A model generated the notes under the pieces. That model ran no database searches, was not told the DNA's origin, and was given only the letters and a program-made list of their open reading frames with translations. 64,000 bases of DNA. Origin: Candidatus Puniceispirillum sp. Its GTDB lineage: Bacteria; Pseudomonadota; Alphaproteobacteria; Caedimonadales; UBA1908. The DNA lies in NCBI GenBank assembly GCA_013822015.1, contig PNJU01000007.1, positions 1 to 64,000 on the forward strand, given 5' to 3'. A program made the position numbers and the translations under genes. This document shows, piece by piece, positions 1 to 8,472 of the stretch (position 1 is the stretch's first letter; the number at the start of each line of letters is the position of its first letter).

Positions 1-52
1 ACTCTACCTTATGCTTTACGCCCCAAGGGCTGTTTCTGTTTCTCAAAATCTT

Positions 53-126
53 TGGAGCGGGTGAAGGGAATCGAACCCTCGTGACTAGCTTGGAAGGCTA
101 GGGCTTTACCATTAAGCTACACCCGC
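53..126 (-). tRNA. tRNA-Gly (anticodon TCC)
   Basis: Reading the minus strand gives a full cloverleaf: 7-bp acceptor GCGGGTG/CACCCGC, anticodon loop CTTCCAA with anticodon TCC, T-loop GTTCGATTC, discriminator T and an encoded CCA end (53-55). It decodes GGA/GGG glycine codons. It lies 40 bases downstream of tRNA-Tyr on the same strand, so the two are probably co-transcribed and processed. Confidence 0.95.
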
Positions 127-166
127 ACACAACAAATGCAACCCTTGCTTGGTGACCCAAGAAAGG

Positions 167-251
167 TGGTGGAGGGAGCAGGATTCGAACCTGCGTAGAC
201 TACGTCGGCAGATTTACAGTCTGCTGCCTTTAACCACTCGGCCATCCCTCC
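167..251 (-). tRNA. tRNA-Tyr (anticodon GTA)
   Basis: This minus-strand cloverleaf has acceptor GGAGGGA/TCCCTCC, a long variable arm typical of tyrosine tRNA in bacteria, anticodon loop CTGTAAA (anticodon GTA), T-arm GGTTCGAATCC, discriminator A and an encoded CCA (167-169). The class II shape with GTA fits tRNA-Tyr. It is first in a Tyr-Gly tRNA pair. Confidence 0.95.
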
Positions 252-435
252 AGGATATGCCTGCATGCGTCGCTTTTATGTGCAAAAAAACACAGTTGCG
301 CGCAAACATCGCACTCAGAATGTTTTAAGGATTTTCGCGTCCGTGTCAATCACAAAAACGCACCAAGGGTGAAAGTGCCTTTCGTACGGCAGGCGAATAT
401 GTCGATGAGAGTGTATCCGAGCGCCCTCACGTACA

Positions 436-466
436 AGAAAAAGCCCCGTGTATGGACGGGGCTTTA
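436..466 (-). terminator. Rho-independent terminator of the 507-956 gene
   Basis: On the minus strand an AAAGCCCCGT / ACGGGGCTTT hairpin with a short loop is followed by a T-run (TTTTTCTT). It sits about 40 bases after the stop codon of the upstream minus-strand gene. Confidence 0.8.
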
Positions 467-506
467 GGGATGCAAATTCTGTGTGCGCCTTTGTTGCGCG
501 ATGCAA

Positions 507-956
507 TTATTTTTCCATGTGACCTAGTGTTTGAGTGGCATCTTTTTGTTGATGGGTAGGCACGTCAGCAATGCCTGTTTTCCCCCCAGGGCTTTGAGAC
601 CCACCCATGGCCGCCGACATTTCTTGCATTTTGGCCGCGCGTCGTGCTTCCTTCATCATCTGCTGGGCTTCAGTCTTAGGCTTTTTAGCAAGGGCATCTG
701 TGGCTGGCGCTTTTTCTTCAACGGCAACCTGTGGCTCAGGCATCGCCTGCATGGATTGAGACCCACCCATGGCCGCCGACATTTCCTGCATTTTGGCCGC
801 ACGTCGTGCTTCCTTCATCATCTGCTGGGCTTCAGTCTTAGGCTTTTTTGTCGCTATCTCGTCAGAGCCCATGTCTTTGTTTTGTGAACTGGCAAGAAGG
901 GGAAGCGCAAAGATGCAACCAAGCACCCCCATCAAAAACAAACTTTTTCTATGCAT
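507..956 (-). CDS. Small secreted protein with a duplicated Ala/Met/Lys-rich unit
   Basis: Unknown protein of 149 residues. I chose the ATG at 956 because it has AGGG 8 bases upstream and starts a classical signal peptide (MHRKSLFLMGVLGCIF..., cleavage near LLASSQ); an ATG 11 codons earlier lacks both. The mature part contains two nearly identical ~30-residue units (KKPKTEAQQMMKEARRAAK followed by MQEMSAAMGGSQS) joined by a short acidic spacer, each predicted to be a charged amphipathic helix. It ends in a Gln/His-rich tail. It is a single-gene unit with its own terminator, the first of three minus-strand genes for low-complexity exported proteins. No known family is recognised; an envelope or surface role is inference from the signal peptide only. 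Confidence 0.75.
   Translation of the reverse strand: MHRKSLFLMGVLGCIFALPLLASSQNKDMGSDEIATKKPKTEAQQMMKEARRAAKMQEMSAAMGGSQSMQAMPEPQVAVEEKAPATDALAKKPKTEAQQMMKEARRAAKMQEMSAAMGGSQSPGGKTGIADVPTHQQKDATQTLGHMEK
594..686. repeat. Direct repeat, copy 1 (coding)
   Basis: About 93 bases that recur at 756-848 with only a few substitutions, offset by 162 bases (54 codons). It encodes the first of the duplicated helical units of the small secreted protein. The near-identity at DNA level implies a recent in-frame duplication. Confidence 0.85.
756..848. repeat. Direct repeat, copy 2 (coding)
   Basis: Second copy of the 93-base unit at 594-686, in the same reading frame, encoding the other helical unit of the same small secreted protein. 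Confidence 0.85.
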
Positions 957-1068
957 GATAAAAACCCTGTTATTTTTAATTGAACGCATTTTTTATTATG
1001 CGAAACTTTACTAATCAGAGTCAAGAATTTTTATTATTTAAAATCCCAATGTGAATCCTCTCTCCAAC

Positions 1069-1097
1069 GAAAAAAGGCCTCGCTTACACGAGGCCTC
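1069..1097 (-). terminator. Rho-independent terminator of the 1118-2035 gene
   Basis: Perfect 8-bp stem AGGCCTCG/CGAGGCCT (1075-1082 with 1089-1096), 6-base loop, then TTTTT on the minus strand, 20 bases past the stop codon. Confidence 0.9.
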
Positions 1098-1117
1098 TTC
1101 TACAACTCTCAAAGTCT

Positions 1118-2035
1118 CTAAAATGCTTCAGCGGCAGTTCCAGCCTCTGACTCAGTCAAAACACTTGAAAGGGCCTCTCTTCGTTCTTTTTTAGCGTCCT
1201 TTACGTCTTTTCTTGCTGTTTTGAGATCCTCACGCGCCTCCTTCACATCCGCACGTGCCTCTTTCTTGTCGCCGGGCGCAGCGCGGCGCTTTTCAGCCAG
1301 CGCTCCCTTCAGCTCATGCTTGGCCTCACGCTTTTCTTCCCTTGCTTTCTTGAGATCCTCTCTCTCCTTTGCAAGGACGCCTTCAAGTGACTCTCTTCTC
1401 TCATTGCCTTCAGCACTTAGGCGCGCAAGTCTGTCAGTTTTTGACTCAGTTGGCTTCGCAGGCTGTTGAAGACCAGTTTGTGGCATAGGTGCCGGAGGCA
1501 TGACAGCTGCATGCTCAACAGGAGGCGTTGGCGCCGGAGGAAGGCCCGTTGCAACCATAGGAGCAGGTGCAGGCGCTGGCGCAGGTGGGGCTACCGCAAT
1601 GGCCGGTGCTGGTGCAGGTTCTGGCGCAGGAGCCGGTGCTGGCGCAGGAGCCGGTGCTGGTGCTGGTGCTGGTGCTGGTGGGGCTACCGCAATGGCCGGC
1701 GCTGGCGCAATGGCTGGAGCAGGAGCAGGTGTCGGCGCAGGAGCAGGTGTCGGCGCAGGTGGAGCCACTGCTATTGCAGGGGCAGGCGCTGGAGCCGGTG
1801 CTGGACGAGTTGCCTGCGGGAATTTTGAAGGGTCTTTGAATACGCGCTGGCACAACCCAGTAAAATCAGCAGCCAGACCTACGCCATTTTTACACGCAGC
1901 TGTCAGCTCATTCACATAAGCCTGGGTTGTGCACTGGTATGGATCATATTCGGTGCATTCTTTCGCGAGCAAAGGCGCTGACAAAGCATATGCGCTTGCG
2001 AGCAAACTCAAAGTTATTGATAGCTTGTTTTTCAT
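1118..2035 (-). CDS. Secreted Pro/Ala-repeat protein with charged coiled-coil tail
   Basis: Unknown 305-residue protein. It has a Sec signal peptide (MKNKLSITLSLLASAYALSA, residues 1-24), then a ~45-residue globular segment with four cysteines (about C27, C35, C48, C62) that could form two disulfides in the periplasm. A ~100-residue stretch of PAPAPAP/AIAVAPPAP repeats follows, likely an extended rod. Residues ~195-300 are densely charged (KEREDLKKAREEKREAK, KEAREDLKTARKDVKDAKK) and should form a long alpha-helix or coiled coil. Such rods often span periplasm or wall, but no named family is recognised. The ATG at 2035 begins the signal peptide directly. It is monocistronic with a strong terminator. 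The repeats at DNA level (GGTGCTGGCGCAGG units) are prone to length change. Confidence 0.75.
   Translation of the reverse strand: MKNKLSITLSLLASAYALSAPLLAKECTEYDPYQCTTQAYVNELTAACKNGVGLAADFTGLCQRVFKDPSKFPQATRPAPAPAPAPAIAVAPPAPTPAPAPTPAPAPAIAPAPAIAVAPPAPAPAPAPAPAPAPAPAPEPAPAPAIAVAPPAPAPAPAPMVATGLPPAPTPPVEHAAVMPPAPMPQTGLQQPAKPTESKTDRLARLSAEGNERRESLEGVLAKEREDLKKAREEKREAKHELKGALAEKRRAAPGDKKEARADVKEAREDLKTARKDVKDAKKERREALSSVLTESEAGTAAEAF
1560..1800. repeat. Imperfect GC-rich short tandem repeats encoding Pro-Ala
   Basis: Tandem 6-base units (GCTGGT, GCAGGA, GCAGGT, GCTGGC) and two copies of a longer GGGGCTACCGCAATGGCCGG unit. They encode the PAPAP/AIAVAPPAP rod of the secreted protein on the minus strand. 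The pattern suggests slippage-driven length change. Confidence 0.75.
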
Positions 2036-2356
2036 GCATGACTCCCTGGTCTTTTTTACTTTTTCTACGTGCAGCTAAGGCATAACAGCTGGTGCTACTA
2101 TCATCGCGTCATTTATTTTGATAAGTCAAGACGTGGAAAGCTTTTTTGTTTTAAGCGAGAGAGAAAGAGAATGCGCAAAATAGACTAAGCAAATTTAGTC
2201 GTAAGAGATAGCCCCGCGACTGCAGGACTATCTCTTATAAATACACACCAGACCAGCCTAAAGCTCGCCTCTTCTGGCTGATGCCTCGCACCCTCAAGCA
2301 GGGTTCCAAACACCCAAGTAAGCTACATCCAGGCTATTTGGGGCGCTAGGACGCAC
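2036..2356. other. Intergenic stretch with one inverted repeat
   Basis: About 320 bases with no gene I can support. It holds the upstream region of the 1118-2035 gene and the downstream region of the 2357-2935 gene. The only structure seen is an exact 10-bp inverted repeat, TAAGAGATAG (2202-2211) with CTATCTCTTA (2228-2237), loop 16 bases. It has no T-run on the minus strand, so it is not a standard terminator; an mRNA 3' end stem is possible. Confidence 0.5.
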
Positions 2357-2935
2357 TTAGTGTCCCCCTGCCCCACCACGCTGGCGTGCAACATCAGCGG
2401 CGAAGGCGCCAGATACACCGGCGCGGCGACGTGCTCTATCTGTCGCTTCAGCCTCGTCAGCGGCTCGCTGGGCTTCCTTCCTCTTTTCAATCTCAGCTGC
2501 CCTTTGGGCATCCTCAGCTGCCATGGCTGCGTCTGACGCACTTCTTCTTGTACCAAGCTGGGACGGCGCTCCTGCCCCATCGGCTGTTTGCGCGCCGGCA
2601 ACATCACCTTGTCTTGCCGACTTGTCGGCACGTTGGCGTGCAACGTCAGCGGCGAAGGCGCCAGACACACCGGCGCGGCGACGGGCTCTATCTGTCGCTT
2701 CAGCCTCATCTGCCACTTTTTGAGCTGCTTTCCTCTTTTCAATCTCAGCTGCCCTTTGGGCATCGGCGGCGGCCATTGCATCAACCGTAGCTTTTTGTCT
2801 TGCCTCCAGCGAAGAAAGTGTTGGCGCCTCAGATGCGGGGGGCTTTGGCTCTTCTCCGCCACCCGCCCACACATGGGGGCACGCAAGACCTGCTAAGAGC
2901 AAGACAAAAGAAGTGGTAGTATTTTTTCTTTTCAT
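2357..2935 (-). CDS. Secreted Ala/Arg/Glu-rich protein with an internal duplication
   Basis: Unknown 192-residue protein. The ATG at 2935 is chosen because AGGGAGAA lies 8-9 bases upstream and it opens a signal peptide (MKRKNTTTSFVLLLAGLACP, cleaved near HVWAGG). The mature protein contains a ~50-residue unit twice, 84 codons apart: DAQRAAEIEKRK, then DEAEATDRARRRAGVSGAF, then AADVARQR. Each should be a long charged helix followed by a short turn. Family unknown. It resembles the two neighbouring low-complexity exported proteins in style (signal peptide plus duplicated charged helix), though not clearly in sequence. Confidence 0.7.
   Translation of the reverse strand: MKRKNTTTSFVLLLAGLACPHVWAGGGEEPKPPASEAPTLSSLEARQKATVDAMAAADAQRAAEIEKRKAAQKVADEAEATDRARRRAGVSGAFAADVARQRADKSARQGDVAGAQTADGAGAPSQLGTRRSASDAAMAAEDAQRAAEIEKRKEAQRAADEAEATDRARRRAGVSGAFAADVARQRGGAGGH
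2381..2530. repeat. Direct repeat, copy 1 (coding)
   Basis: About 150 bases repeated at 2633-2782 with an offset of 252 bases (84 codons). It includes the shared run GTGCAACxTCAGCGGCGAAG and encodes the duplicated helical unit of the secreted protein. Confidence 0.8.
2633..2782. repeat. Direct repeat, copy 2 (coding)
   Basis: Second copy of the ~150-base unit at 2381-2530. The two are highly similar with scattered substitutions and keep the reading frame. Confidence 0.8.
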
Positions 2936-3157
2936 GATGTTCTCCCTGTTTTCTTTAAAAGTGCTCTCACGCACCTTTACCTTGTAAGCTTCGATCAGAT
3001 CTGGCTTCGCAGTCAAGTCGTCACACAGACTTTGTTGTTTTTTCCCACAGACTATGGGATAGTCGGCGTGGAAGGCTGGGTTTGGGGTGCTTTTGTGCGC
3101 GAACTCGGTCAGGTCTGGAAGGAAGCAGCCGTAGCGCTTTTGAAAGTAGGTCTGGAC

Positions 3158-3652
3158 TCAGTCTTCCACCCGCAAGCGGTCAAGGAAAGTTTGCATAATC
3201 ACACTGGCCGCCACCGCATCAATCTTTTCCTTGTGCCTTCTGGATGGCACACCCGCATCCAACATCACCTGGGTTGCCGCGGCCGTCGACAGACGCTCGT
3301 CCTGATAAAAAACTGGCAGCATCAGGGCCTTCCCAAGATTCTGCCCAAACGATAGGCTGGCTTGAGCCCGCGCGCCAAAAGATCCATCCATATTGACGGG
3401 CACACCCACCACAAAGGCAGCGACTTCGTAAGCTGACAAAAGGTTTGACAGCTCGCTCACCAGCACACCAAAAGAACCACGCGCGAGCGTCTTGAGGGGC
3501 GTTGAGAGCTGCCACCGTGCGTCGCTAATGGCAACGCCCAGGGTTTTCGTACCTACGTCCAGCCCTACAAGGCGCGAAGACTTTTGCCTGCCCTCACAAA
3601 AAAGGCGCGCCTTTTCAAAGGACGCGAGGAGCTCTTCTTCTAGCCTTGTCAC
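3158..3652 (-). CDS. ruvX: Putative pre-16S rRNA nuclease / Holliday junction resolvase-like RuvX (YqgF)
   Basis: YqgF/RuvX-family RNase H-fold protein, 164 residues, slightly longer than the usual ~140-150. The family matures the 5' end of 16S rRNA and was earlier proposed to cut Holliday junctions. Visible motifs are the beta-strand aspartate in GLDVGTKTLGVAISD (~residue 30), VVGVPVNMDGS in mid-protein, YQDERLSTAAA (DER, ~residue 118) and the C-terminal KIDAVAASVIMQ with its catalytic Asp. The start is GTG, overlapping the prfB stop as GTGA, so it is translationally coupled to prfB. Confidence 0.9.
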   Translation of the reverse strand: MTRLEEELLASFEKARLFCEGRQKSSRLVGLDVGTKTLGVAISDARWQLSTPLKTLARGSFGVLVSELSNLLSAYEVAAFVVGVPVNMDGSFGARAQASLSFGQNLGKALMLPVFYQDERLSTAAATQVMLDAGVPSRRHKEKIDAVAASVIMQTFLDRLRVED

Positions 3653-4759
3653 GTGCGCTCTTGTCCCACACGCGCGGCCAGCGCCGCTTCCAAAAACACG
3701 TCAATGTCCCCGTCCAGGACTGCGGCTGAGTTGCCCCTCTCGACGCCCGTGCGCAAATCCTTCACCATTTGATAGGGGTGCAAAACGTAGGAGCGAATCT
3801 GATGCCCCCACCCAATTTCAGACTTTTGTGCGTTGGAGGCTTGGGCCGCTTCCTCGCGTGCCTGCAGCTCGCGCTCATAAAGGCGTGAGCGCAGCATGGA
3901 CATGGCCTGGGCCTTGTTCTTATGCTGGGAGCGTTCGTTTTGGCACTGCACCGCAATGCCCGTTGGCAAGTGGGTAATGCGCACGGCACTGTCCGTTGTG
4001 TTCACGTGTTGGCCTCCCGCGCCTGACGAGCGGTAGGTATCAATACGCAGATCCTTTTCCTCAATATCAATCTCAATGGCATCGTCCACCACAGGGTAGA
4101 CGCCAATGGAGGCAAAACTTGTGTGGCGTCTGGCGTTGCTATCATAGGGTGAGATGCGCACCAAACGGTGCACGCCGCACTCGGTCTTAAGCCAGCCAAA
4201 GGCCTGGTGCCCCTTCACCCGCACGGTACAGGATTTAATGCCTGCCTCTTCGCCTGCGCTTTCCTCAATCCACTCAAGCTTGTATTTGTGCGCCTCAGCC
4301 CAGCGCATATACATGCGCTGCAGCATCAGCGCCCAGTCCTGGGCCTCAGTACCTCCCGCGCCCGCGTGCACCTCAAGGAAGCAATCATTGGCGTCAGCTT
4401 CGCCGCTAAGAAGACTTTCAATCTGGAGACGCCTTGCCTCTTTTTGCAAAAGGGAAATTGTTTCCTCAGCTTCCTGCACAAGGGCGTCTTCGCCTTCTGC
4501 TTCTGCCAGCTCCAGAAGGGCAAGGGCGTCATCCAGACGGTTTTGAAAGTCGCCTAATTTACCCAGGGACTGGGTCAGCTGGTCCCGCTCACGCATAAGG
4601 GTTTGCGCGCTTGCTGGATCATTCCAAAGGGTGGGATCTTCTGCCTTTTCATTGAGGACTTCGAGACGTGCTTGGGATGCGTCCCAGTCAAAGATGCCTC
4701 CGCAGCAAGGTCAAAGCTTCTTGGATGGCATCAACACACTGAATCACTTCGGCCTTCAT
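3649..4759 (-). CDS. prfB: Peptide chain release factor 2, with programmed +1 frameshift
   Basis: RF2 reads UAA and UGA stop codons and triggers peptide release. Translation starts at the ATG at 4759 (AAGGAG 8 bases upstream), reads 23 codons to ...LTLLRRHL and meets an in-frame TGA (4690-4688) in the context CGG-AGG-CAT-CTT-TGA-C. This is the classical RF2 autoregulatory site: a Shine-Dalgarno-like GGAGG just before the slippery CTT-TGA. Skipping one base gives DWDASQARLEVLNE... and then the rest of RF2, 369 residues in total. The SPY variant of the SPF stop-recognition motif (ISPYDSNARRHTSFAS) and the catalytic GGQ (SGAGGQHVN) are present. prfB is followed by ruvX and preceded by the class A PBP gene, 40 bases away on the same strand. 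Confidence 0.95.
4680..4705 (-). promoter_or_regulatory. RF2 programmed frameshift element
   Basis: On the minus strand CTG CGG AGG CAT CTT TGA CTG G combines an SD-like GGAGG, the slippery codon CTT and a TGA stop followed by C. When RF2 is scarce the ribosome shifts +1 at CTT; when abundant it terminates after 23 codons. This is known biology for prfB, and every element is visible here. Confidence 0.95.
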
Positions 4760-4799
4760 AGGGGTACTCCTTCACTCATTCTTTTTAATGTATTTTGTT

Positions 4800-7406
4800 C
4801 TAATACAAGCCGCCCGTCCCTGCAACCGAGGAACGCTCCTGGGGAGCATGGAAAAGAGGATCCGCGCCGATGACATTTTCTGGCTCACTGGTCGCGGGTC
4901 CTGACTCATTTGTTGCGGGCGCACGCACCTCTTGCCCATGCTCATGGGACGGCTCGGCGTCATGGCTTGGCGCGCCCTCTTGGCCCACATCTTCTTCTGC
5001 ATGCTCGTCATCAAAGTCATTGGATGCGCGCCGATTTGGATCGACTTGTTGCTCTTGCATGCTCGCCCCCGGCTTGAGGGCTTCGAAAATGACAGGGCCG
5101 TCACCTGAGCCAGGTTGACCACCGGTTTGAGCGTCAATGCGCACAAGCTTAACCCCGGGAGGGACCCTGAAAGGCACACGGGGCTTTCCTTTAAGGGCGC
5201 GCTCAAAAAAAGCCTTCACTGCCACAAGGGCGACTTTAGCCCCTCCCTGATGGTGTCCCAAGGGTTTAGGATGGTCAAAGCCAAGGTAGGCGCCCACAAC
5301 CAAATCAGCTGAGAACCCAATGAACCAGGCGTCTTTAAAGTCGTTGGTGGTGCCTGTTTTGCCGCCCAAGGGGTACCCAAGTTCGCTCAGCTGCCGTGCC
5401 GTTCCACGTTGCACCGCTCCTTCTAAAAGTGAGATCATCTGGTAGTCCGTCACGGGGTCGATGACTTGCGGGCGATTGTCTTGCAGAACTGGCACATCCA
5501 TCAGCGACGTTGTGCTGCCCATGCAAGCCACATCGTTGCCCACAAAGACAGTCTTCCCATGGCGATTTTGGATACGGTCAATGAGGGTAGGTGTAATCTT
5601 CTTGCCGCCATTGGCAATGATGGCGTGGGCGGTGGTCATCTTGAGAAGGGTCGTCTCCCCTGCCCCCAAGACCATAGCCAGCTCATGGGGCATCTTATCG
5701 AGAACGCCCAGGCGCTTGGCCATCTCCGCCACGCGCCCAATGCCCACGAGCTCATGGGTCATGCGAATTGTCACCGTATTACGTGAGCGCTCAAAGCCCC
5801 GCCGCATGGTCATGATACCGCCAAAGGTATTGTCATAGTTGCGCGGCCGCCACACGCCAAGTCCTCTACCAAGGTTAATGGCGAATGGTGCGTCGTCAAT
5901 GAGGGTTGTGGGTGACAAGCCCTTCTCAAGGGCCGCCAGGTACACGATGGTCTTGAAAGAAGAGCCCGTCTGGCGCAGAGCTTGAGTTGCGCGGTTAAAC
6001 TGGCTTTCTTGGAAGCTAAAGCCCCCTTGCATGGCAAGCACGTGTCCCGTATGGGGATCCATGACCACAAGGCCACCGGATACCGCCGGCACTTGGCACA
6101 GCCTCAAAATGCGCCCGTCTTTTTCCTTGGGCAACACAAAGACAACATCTCCTTGGGTCAAAACCTGATTGGTGTTGGTAATGGCGGGCCCCAGGCTGTC
6201 CACGCCCAAATACTTACGCGCCCAGGTGAGCTCGCTCAAGGGAATGATACCAATCCCCCCCTTCTCAAGCCCTACCGTAGCGCCCTCTTTGGAGTGACCC
6301 AAAACAACGGCGCGCAACCAGCCCTTGCCACCCGTGTGACGCGGCAGCGTTTTAAAGCTCGCCATCCAGGGGGACGACTCATCCTGCGTATTTGTTTGCT
6401 GCGCACTCAAGGCGACATGGGCGAGTGGTCCCCGCCAGCCGTGACGGCGATCATACACTTCAAAGGCTTCCTGGAGCGATTCCTGGGCAAACTCCTGATA
6501 GGTAGGATTGAGGGTCGTACGCACGACATATCCATCACCATAGAGGGACTTCTCGCCGAACTTCTCCACAAGTTCCCTGCGCACTTCCTCAGCAAAGTAA
6601 GCGCCCTGGACGCCGTCCGCCATGGTGCGCTGCTTGATCTGCAAAGGCTTCGCCATGGCCTCCTGGGCCTCTTGGGGCGTCACTTTTCCATCATCACGCA
6701 TGCGCGCAATCACATAGTTGCGGCGCTCCAGGGCCTTTTCATAATGCTTGGCTGGGTTATAGTGATTGGGTGCCTTGGGCAGGGCTGCAAGATACGCCAT
6801 CTCCTCAAGGGTCAACGCATCCAGGGCCTTATCAAAGTAGTGCAGCGCCGCCGCCGCCACGCCGTACGCGCCGCACCCAAGGTAAATCTCGTTTAAGTAA
6901 AGCTCCAGGATGTAATCTTTAGAGTAAGCCTTCTCAATGCGAAGGGCCAAAATCGCTTCCTTTACCTTGCGCTCTAGGGACACAAGACTTGAAATATCGG
7001 CGAGTAGAAAATTCTTGGCAACTTGCTGGGTAATGGTCGACGCGCCAATGGGGCGTTTTGAGTGCTGCATGCGTGAGATGTTGGCCACAGCCGCGCCAAT
7101 GATGCTGGGAATATCCAACCCCATATGCTCGTAGAAATTCTTGTCTTCAGCAGAGATAAAGGCGTCCCGCACGCGCATGGGAATAGCACCTAGAGGTACA
7201 TAAAGGCGCTTTTGGCTGGCATATTCTCCAAAGACGCGTCCGTCATTGGCGTAAAAGCGGGTCAAAACAGGGGGTTCATAGTTGGCAAGCTGTTGAAAGT
7301 TAGGCAGCCCCTTGCCGTAGTGATAAAAGACACCTACCACTGAAACAGCAGCAACCAGGCCCACCACAAAAAGCGCCGTGAAGAGGTTTGCAAGAAAACG
7401 CAGCAA
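4800..7406 (-). CDS. mrcA: Class A penicillin-binding protein 1A (glycosyltransferase/transpeptidase)
   Basis: Bifunctional peptidoglycan synthase of 868 residues, anchored by one N-terminal membrane helix (~7-30). The glycosyltransferase 51 domain (~45-225) shows the catalytic Glu in SAEDKNFYEHMGLD and the ITQQVAKNFLL motif. The OB-like insert (~300-430) is typical of PBP1a. The transpeptidase has SSFK (nucleophile S482), SRN (541-543) and GGKTGTTNDFKDAWFIG (K683-T-G). The last ~90 residues are an acidic, Gln/Ser/Pro-rich tail that PBP1a does not need. No ATG is possible before a stop upstream; the start is TTG with AAGG 7 bases before it. It polymerises and cross-links glycan from the lipid II made by the dcw cluster. 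Confidence 0.93.
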   Translation of the reverse strand: MLRFLANLFTALFVVGLVAAVSVVGVFYHYGKGLPNFQQLANYEPPVLTRFYANDGRVFGEYASQKRLYVPLGAIPMRVRDAFISAEDKNFYEHMGLDIPSIIGAAVANISRMQHSKRPIGASTITQQVAKNFLLADISSLVSLERKVKEAILALRIEKAYSKDYILELYLNEIYLGCGAYGVAAAALHYFDKALDALTLEEMAYLAALPKAPNHYNPAKHYEKALERRNYVIARMRDDGKVTPQEAQEAMAKPLQIKQRTMADGVQGAYFAEEVRRELVEKFGEKSLYGDGYVVRTTLNPTYQEFAQESLQEAFEVYDRRHGWRGPLAHVALSAQQTNTQDESSPWMASFKTLPRHTGGKGWLRAVVLGHSKEGATVGLEKGGIGIIPLSELTWARKYLGVDSLGPAITNTNQVLTQGDVVFVLPKEKDGRILRLCQVPAVSGGLVVMDPHTGHVLAMQGGFSFQESQFNRATQALRQTGSSFKTIVYLAALEKGLSPTTLIDDAPFAINLGRGLGVWRPRNYDNTFGGIMTMRRGFERSRNTVTIRMTHELVGIGRVAEMAKRLGVLDKMPHELAMVLGAGETTLLKMTTAHAIIANGGKKITPTLIDRIQNRHGKTVFVGNDVACMGSTTSLMDVPVLQDNRPQVIDPVTDYQMISLLEGAVQRGTARQLSELGYPLGGKTGTTNDFKDAWFIGFSADLVVGAYLGFDHPKPLGHHQGGAKVALVAVKAFFERALKGKPRVPFRVPPGVKLVRIDAQTGGQPGSGDGPVIFEALKPGASMQEQQVDPNRRASNDFDDEHAEEDVGQEGAPSHDAEPSHEHGQEVRAPATNESGPATSEPENVIGADPLFHAPQERSSVAGTGGLY

Positions 7407-7536
7407 AGTTAAACCTTTTGAATTTGTTGCTTCTCACAGAAGTCCACTACGGTACCCGTAAGAATAAACAGGACAACACAAAATCTTCCTCACGTTATAC
7501 CTGTTTTTGGCAAAAAAGAAAATGCTTCGTGCAAGG

Positions 7537-8436
7537 TCAAGGTGTGCGTGAGCGTTGTAATGTCATACGTATTTTATTTTCCACTACCAAAAGGTTCCCT
7601 GCCAAAATAAGCACAAAGCCAGCAATAATGGACGGCGTCCACACAAACCCCTCAAATACTTGTGAAAACAACAAAGAAACAAGCGGAATAATAACAAAGG
7701 GATACCCTCCTCGGTCCGCTCCTCGCTCGTGAATCAAGTGGGTATAGCATCCAAAGGCCAGAAGCGATCCAATCACCACAAGATAACTTAAGGACAAAAC
7801 ATAGGGCGCCGAAAAATCAAACGCGAGAGGCCTACCAAGTAACAGCGCGATGATAAAGGAGAAAAGTGACCCGTAAAGCATGCTATAGGCGTTAATCTGC
7901 GTGATGGGCACACCCTTGTTGTGCTCAATCATAACATTCCCAAGGGCACTAAAGACACTGGCCAGGAATGAGAAACCAATGCCCATCATATGGCCCTTAT
8001 GGATGGAAAAACGCAAGATATCTGGCAAGAAAATACAGCACACACCCAAAACGCCTAGGCTTGCACTCACGAGCAATTTGAATTGGAGGGGCCGGCGAAA
8101 GAAAAGGGCTACAAACAAAACGTTGAGCACAATGACAATGGAAAACACGACGGAGTTAATACCGCTGGTGATATAGTGCGCCGCCTGGTAGATGCAGAGA
8201 TAGCTCGCGCAGTACATAAATAGGCCTTGCAGCGCGAAGTAAACATGTTTACGCCAAGGAACCGCAATGGTTTTATGTCTGATCTTAAGAAGCCCAAAGA
8301 ACAGGAGTGAGGCCAAAAAGAAACGGTAAGCAACGGACAATTCAACACTGACGACGCCCAATTGAAAGGTCAACACAAACCAGGTTGACCCCCAAATGAG
8401 AATAACAAGTGCATACAGAAAAAAAGTTTGGGCCAC
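7537..8436 (-). CDS. EamA/DMT-family inner-membrane transporter
   Basis: A 299-residue drug/metabolite transporter-superfamily protein with about ten hydrophobic helices arranged as two EamA halves. The N-terminal signature LVILIWGSTWFVLTF is typical, and the second half begins near GIGFSFLASVFSALGNVMIE. Members export or import amino acids, nucleotides or other metabolites; the substrate cannot be told. The start is GTG, 36 bases after the cheR stop and on the same strand, so it may be the last gene of the che transcript, although its job is probably unrelated. The ribosome binding site is weak (GAGAAACG). Confidence 0.85.
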   Translation of the reverse strand: MAQTFFLYALVILIWGSTWFVLTFQLGVVSVELSVAYRFFLASLLFFGLLKIRHKTIAVPWRKHVYFALQGLFMYCASYLCIYQAAHYITSGINSVVFSIVIVLNVLFVALFFRRPLQFKLLVSASLGVLGVCCIFLPDILRFSIHKGHMMGIGFSFLASVFSALGNVMIEHNKGVPITQINAYSMLYGSLFSFIIALLLGRPLAFDFSAPYVLSLSYLVVIGSLLAFGCYTHLIHERGADRGGYPFVIIPLVSLLFSQVFEGFVWTPSIIAGFVLILAGNLLVVENKIRMTLQRSRTP

Positions 8437-8472
8437 AGGAATCGCCGTTTCTCAAGAAGAACTGCCTCTATC

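Noticed and set aside
1560-1800. Short tandem repeats considered as a CRISPR array
   Set aside because: Units are 6 bases, without unique spacers, and lie in a coding frame encoding Pro-Ala.
1466-1919. Two long plus-strand frames rich in Arg/Trp and in Gly/Ala opposite the Pro-Ala repeats
   Set aside because: They are mirror frames of GC-rich short repeats in a minus-strand gene with a signal peptide, SD and terminator; they have no SD or recognisable domain.
3032-3355. Plus-strand 107-codon frame starting in the gap after ruvX
   Set aside because: It lies mostly antisense to ruvX, has no SD, and shows no recognisable features; the ~220-base gap at 2936-3157 appears empty.
3649-4596. RF2 starting at the internal ATG (315 residues)
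   Set aside because: The upstream reading with the +1 frameshift restores a normal RF2 N-terminus and has a strong SD; the internal ATG has neither.
5982-6896. 304-codon plus-strand frame within the PBP1a gene
   Set aside because: It is antisense to a fully conserved PBP1a domain region; the composition (many His, Gly, Leu) is that of a shadow frame.
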